This document shows, piece by piece, positions 63,684 through 64,000 of a stretch of 64,000 nt of DNA; positions within the stretch are counted from its first letter, which is position 1; each line of letters opens with the position of its first letter. The stretch comes from Mactra quadrangularis. Lineage: Eukaryota > Mollusca > Bivalvia > Venerida > Mactridae. The notes under the pieces are model-generated. The model did no database searches. It was not told the DNA's origin and saw only the letters and a program-made list of their open reading frames with translations. The position numbers were made by a program, and so were the translations under genes. The stretch spans positions 4,402,001 to 4,466,000 of the forward strand of contig CM046304.1 of assembly GCA_025267735.1 (NCBI GenBank), read 5' to 3'.

Positions 63684-63893
63684 TTTCTATTGGATTTAAC
63701 GCCGTATCAACACAATTATGTAATTAAAATACGGCGTCCTGCGCACCTTACCTAGCTTTTCTGGACCCTTGTCTATTACCAGTACGCACCTACCCTTCCA
63801 CAAGGCCGAAAAATTCTCCATATAATCTAATCAATGGAGGAAAATTGACATTATTGTCAAAATGGAAGAGTATAACCTCCCCGGGTGGGACCA
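63684..63893 (-). repeat. tRNA-derived SINE, family 2 (head truncated)
   Basis: TATTGGATTTAACGCCGTAT to ACCTCCCCGGGTGGGACC; matches 55531-55818 but stops inside the B-box region. Confidence 0.82.
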
Positions 63894-64000
63894 ATATCTT
63901 AAAAAATCTGCAAATATATTTTATATATTTGTAGAATTTTTAAAAACCCAAATTTTTAAAAATTCTTAAAATATATAAAATTCAAACATATCCCTATTCC
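63894..64000. repeat. AT-rich self-complementary tail at window edge
   Basis: AATATATTTTATATATTTG and AAATTTTTAAAAATTC-type words can fold on themselves; low-complexity, cut by the window end. Confidence 0.5.

Overview
This window is intron-rich, AT-rich, repeat-dense metazoan DNA. A C1q-domain gene, several families of tRNA-derived SINEs, hAT/pogo-like miniature transposons and long 'TAGCTCGACT...CTGCTCTTGTT' repeats all suggest a bivalve mollusc. I cannot name the species from sequence alone. No bacterial, organellar or rRNA sequence was seen.

Three protein-coding genes can be reconstructed exon by exon, with GT/AG junctions and matching phases. (1) Positions 1-7293, + strand: the last seven coding exons (239 residues) of ACTL6A/BAF53, the actin-related subunit of SWI/SNF (BAF), INO80 and NuA4/TIP60 complexes; its 5' part lies off the left edge. 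(2) Positions 9267-10622, + strand: a complete two-exon secreted C1q-domain protein (signal peptide, coiled coil, C1q domain; 241 residues). (3) Positions 62886 down to 21298, - strand: a complete 21-exon MED25 gene (843 residues) with an N-terminal von Willebrand A domain, Q/M/G-rich linkers, the ACID activator-binding domain and a Q-rich tail with an LxxLL box. ACTL6A and MED25 are convergent, and the C1q gene sits between their 3' ends.

Most of the rest is transposon-derived. The most striking structure is a 6.9-kb segment (7342-14253) bounded by about 0.6-kb inverted repeats. It starts 48 bp after the ACTL6A stop codon and encloses the whole C1q gene. A 362-bp element at 42836-43197 has the same ends plus internal sequence from this segment, as expected of an internal-deletion derivative, so the C1q gene appears to ride inside (or to have been captured by) a TIR transposon. 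Four hAT-like insertions have exact 8-bp target duplications (1442-2217, 10992-12643, 37478-37906, 51045-51501). A 1.2-kb pogo/Tigger-like element lies at 48706-49948, and a 3.1-kb long-TIR element with no ORF at 44072-47172.

Repeats interact with MED25 and ACTL6A splicing. Three MED25 exon-intron boundaries (exon 7 acceptor, exon 13 donor, exon 16 acceptor) have been copied in tandem into the adjacent intron; one copy predicts an in-frame 14-residue extension. One repeat family ends in the polypyrimidine tract of two unrelated 3' splice sites (ACTL6A and MED25 exon 5). A roughly 270-bp family occurs six times, every time in the sense orientation of its host gene.
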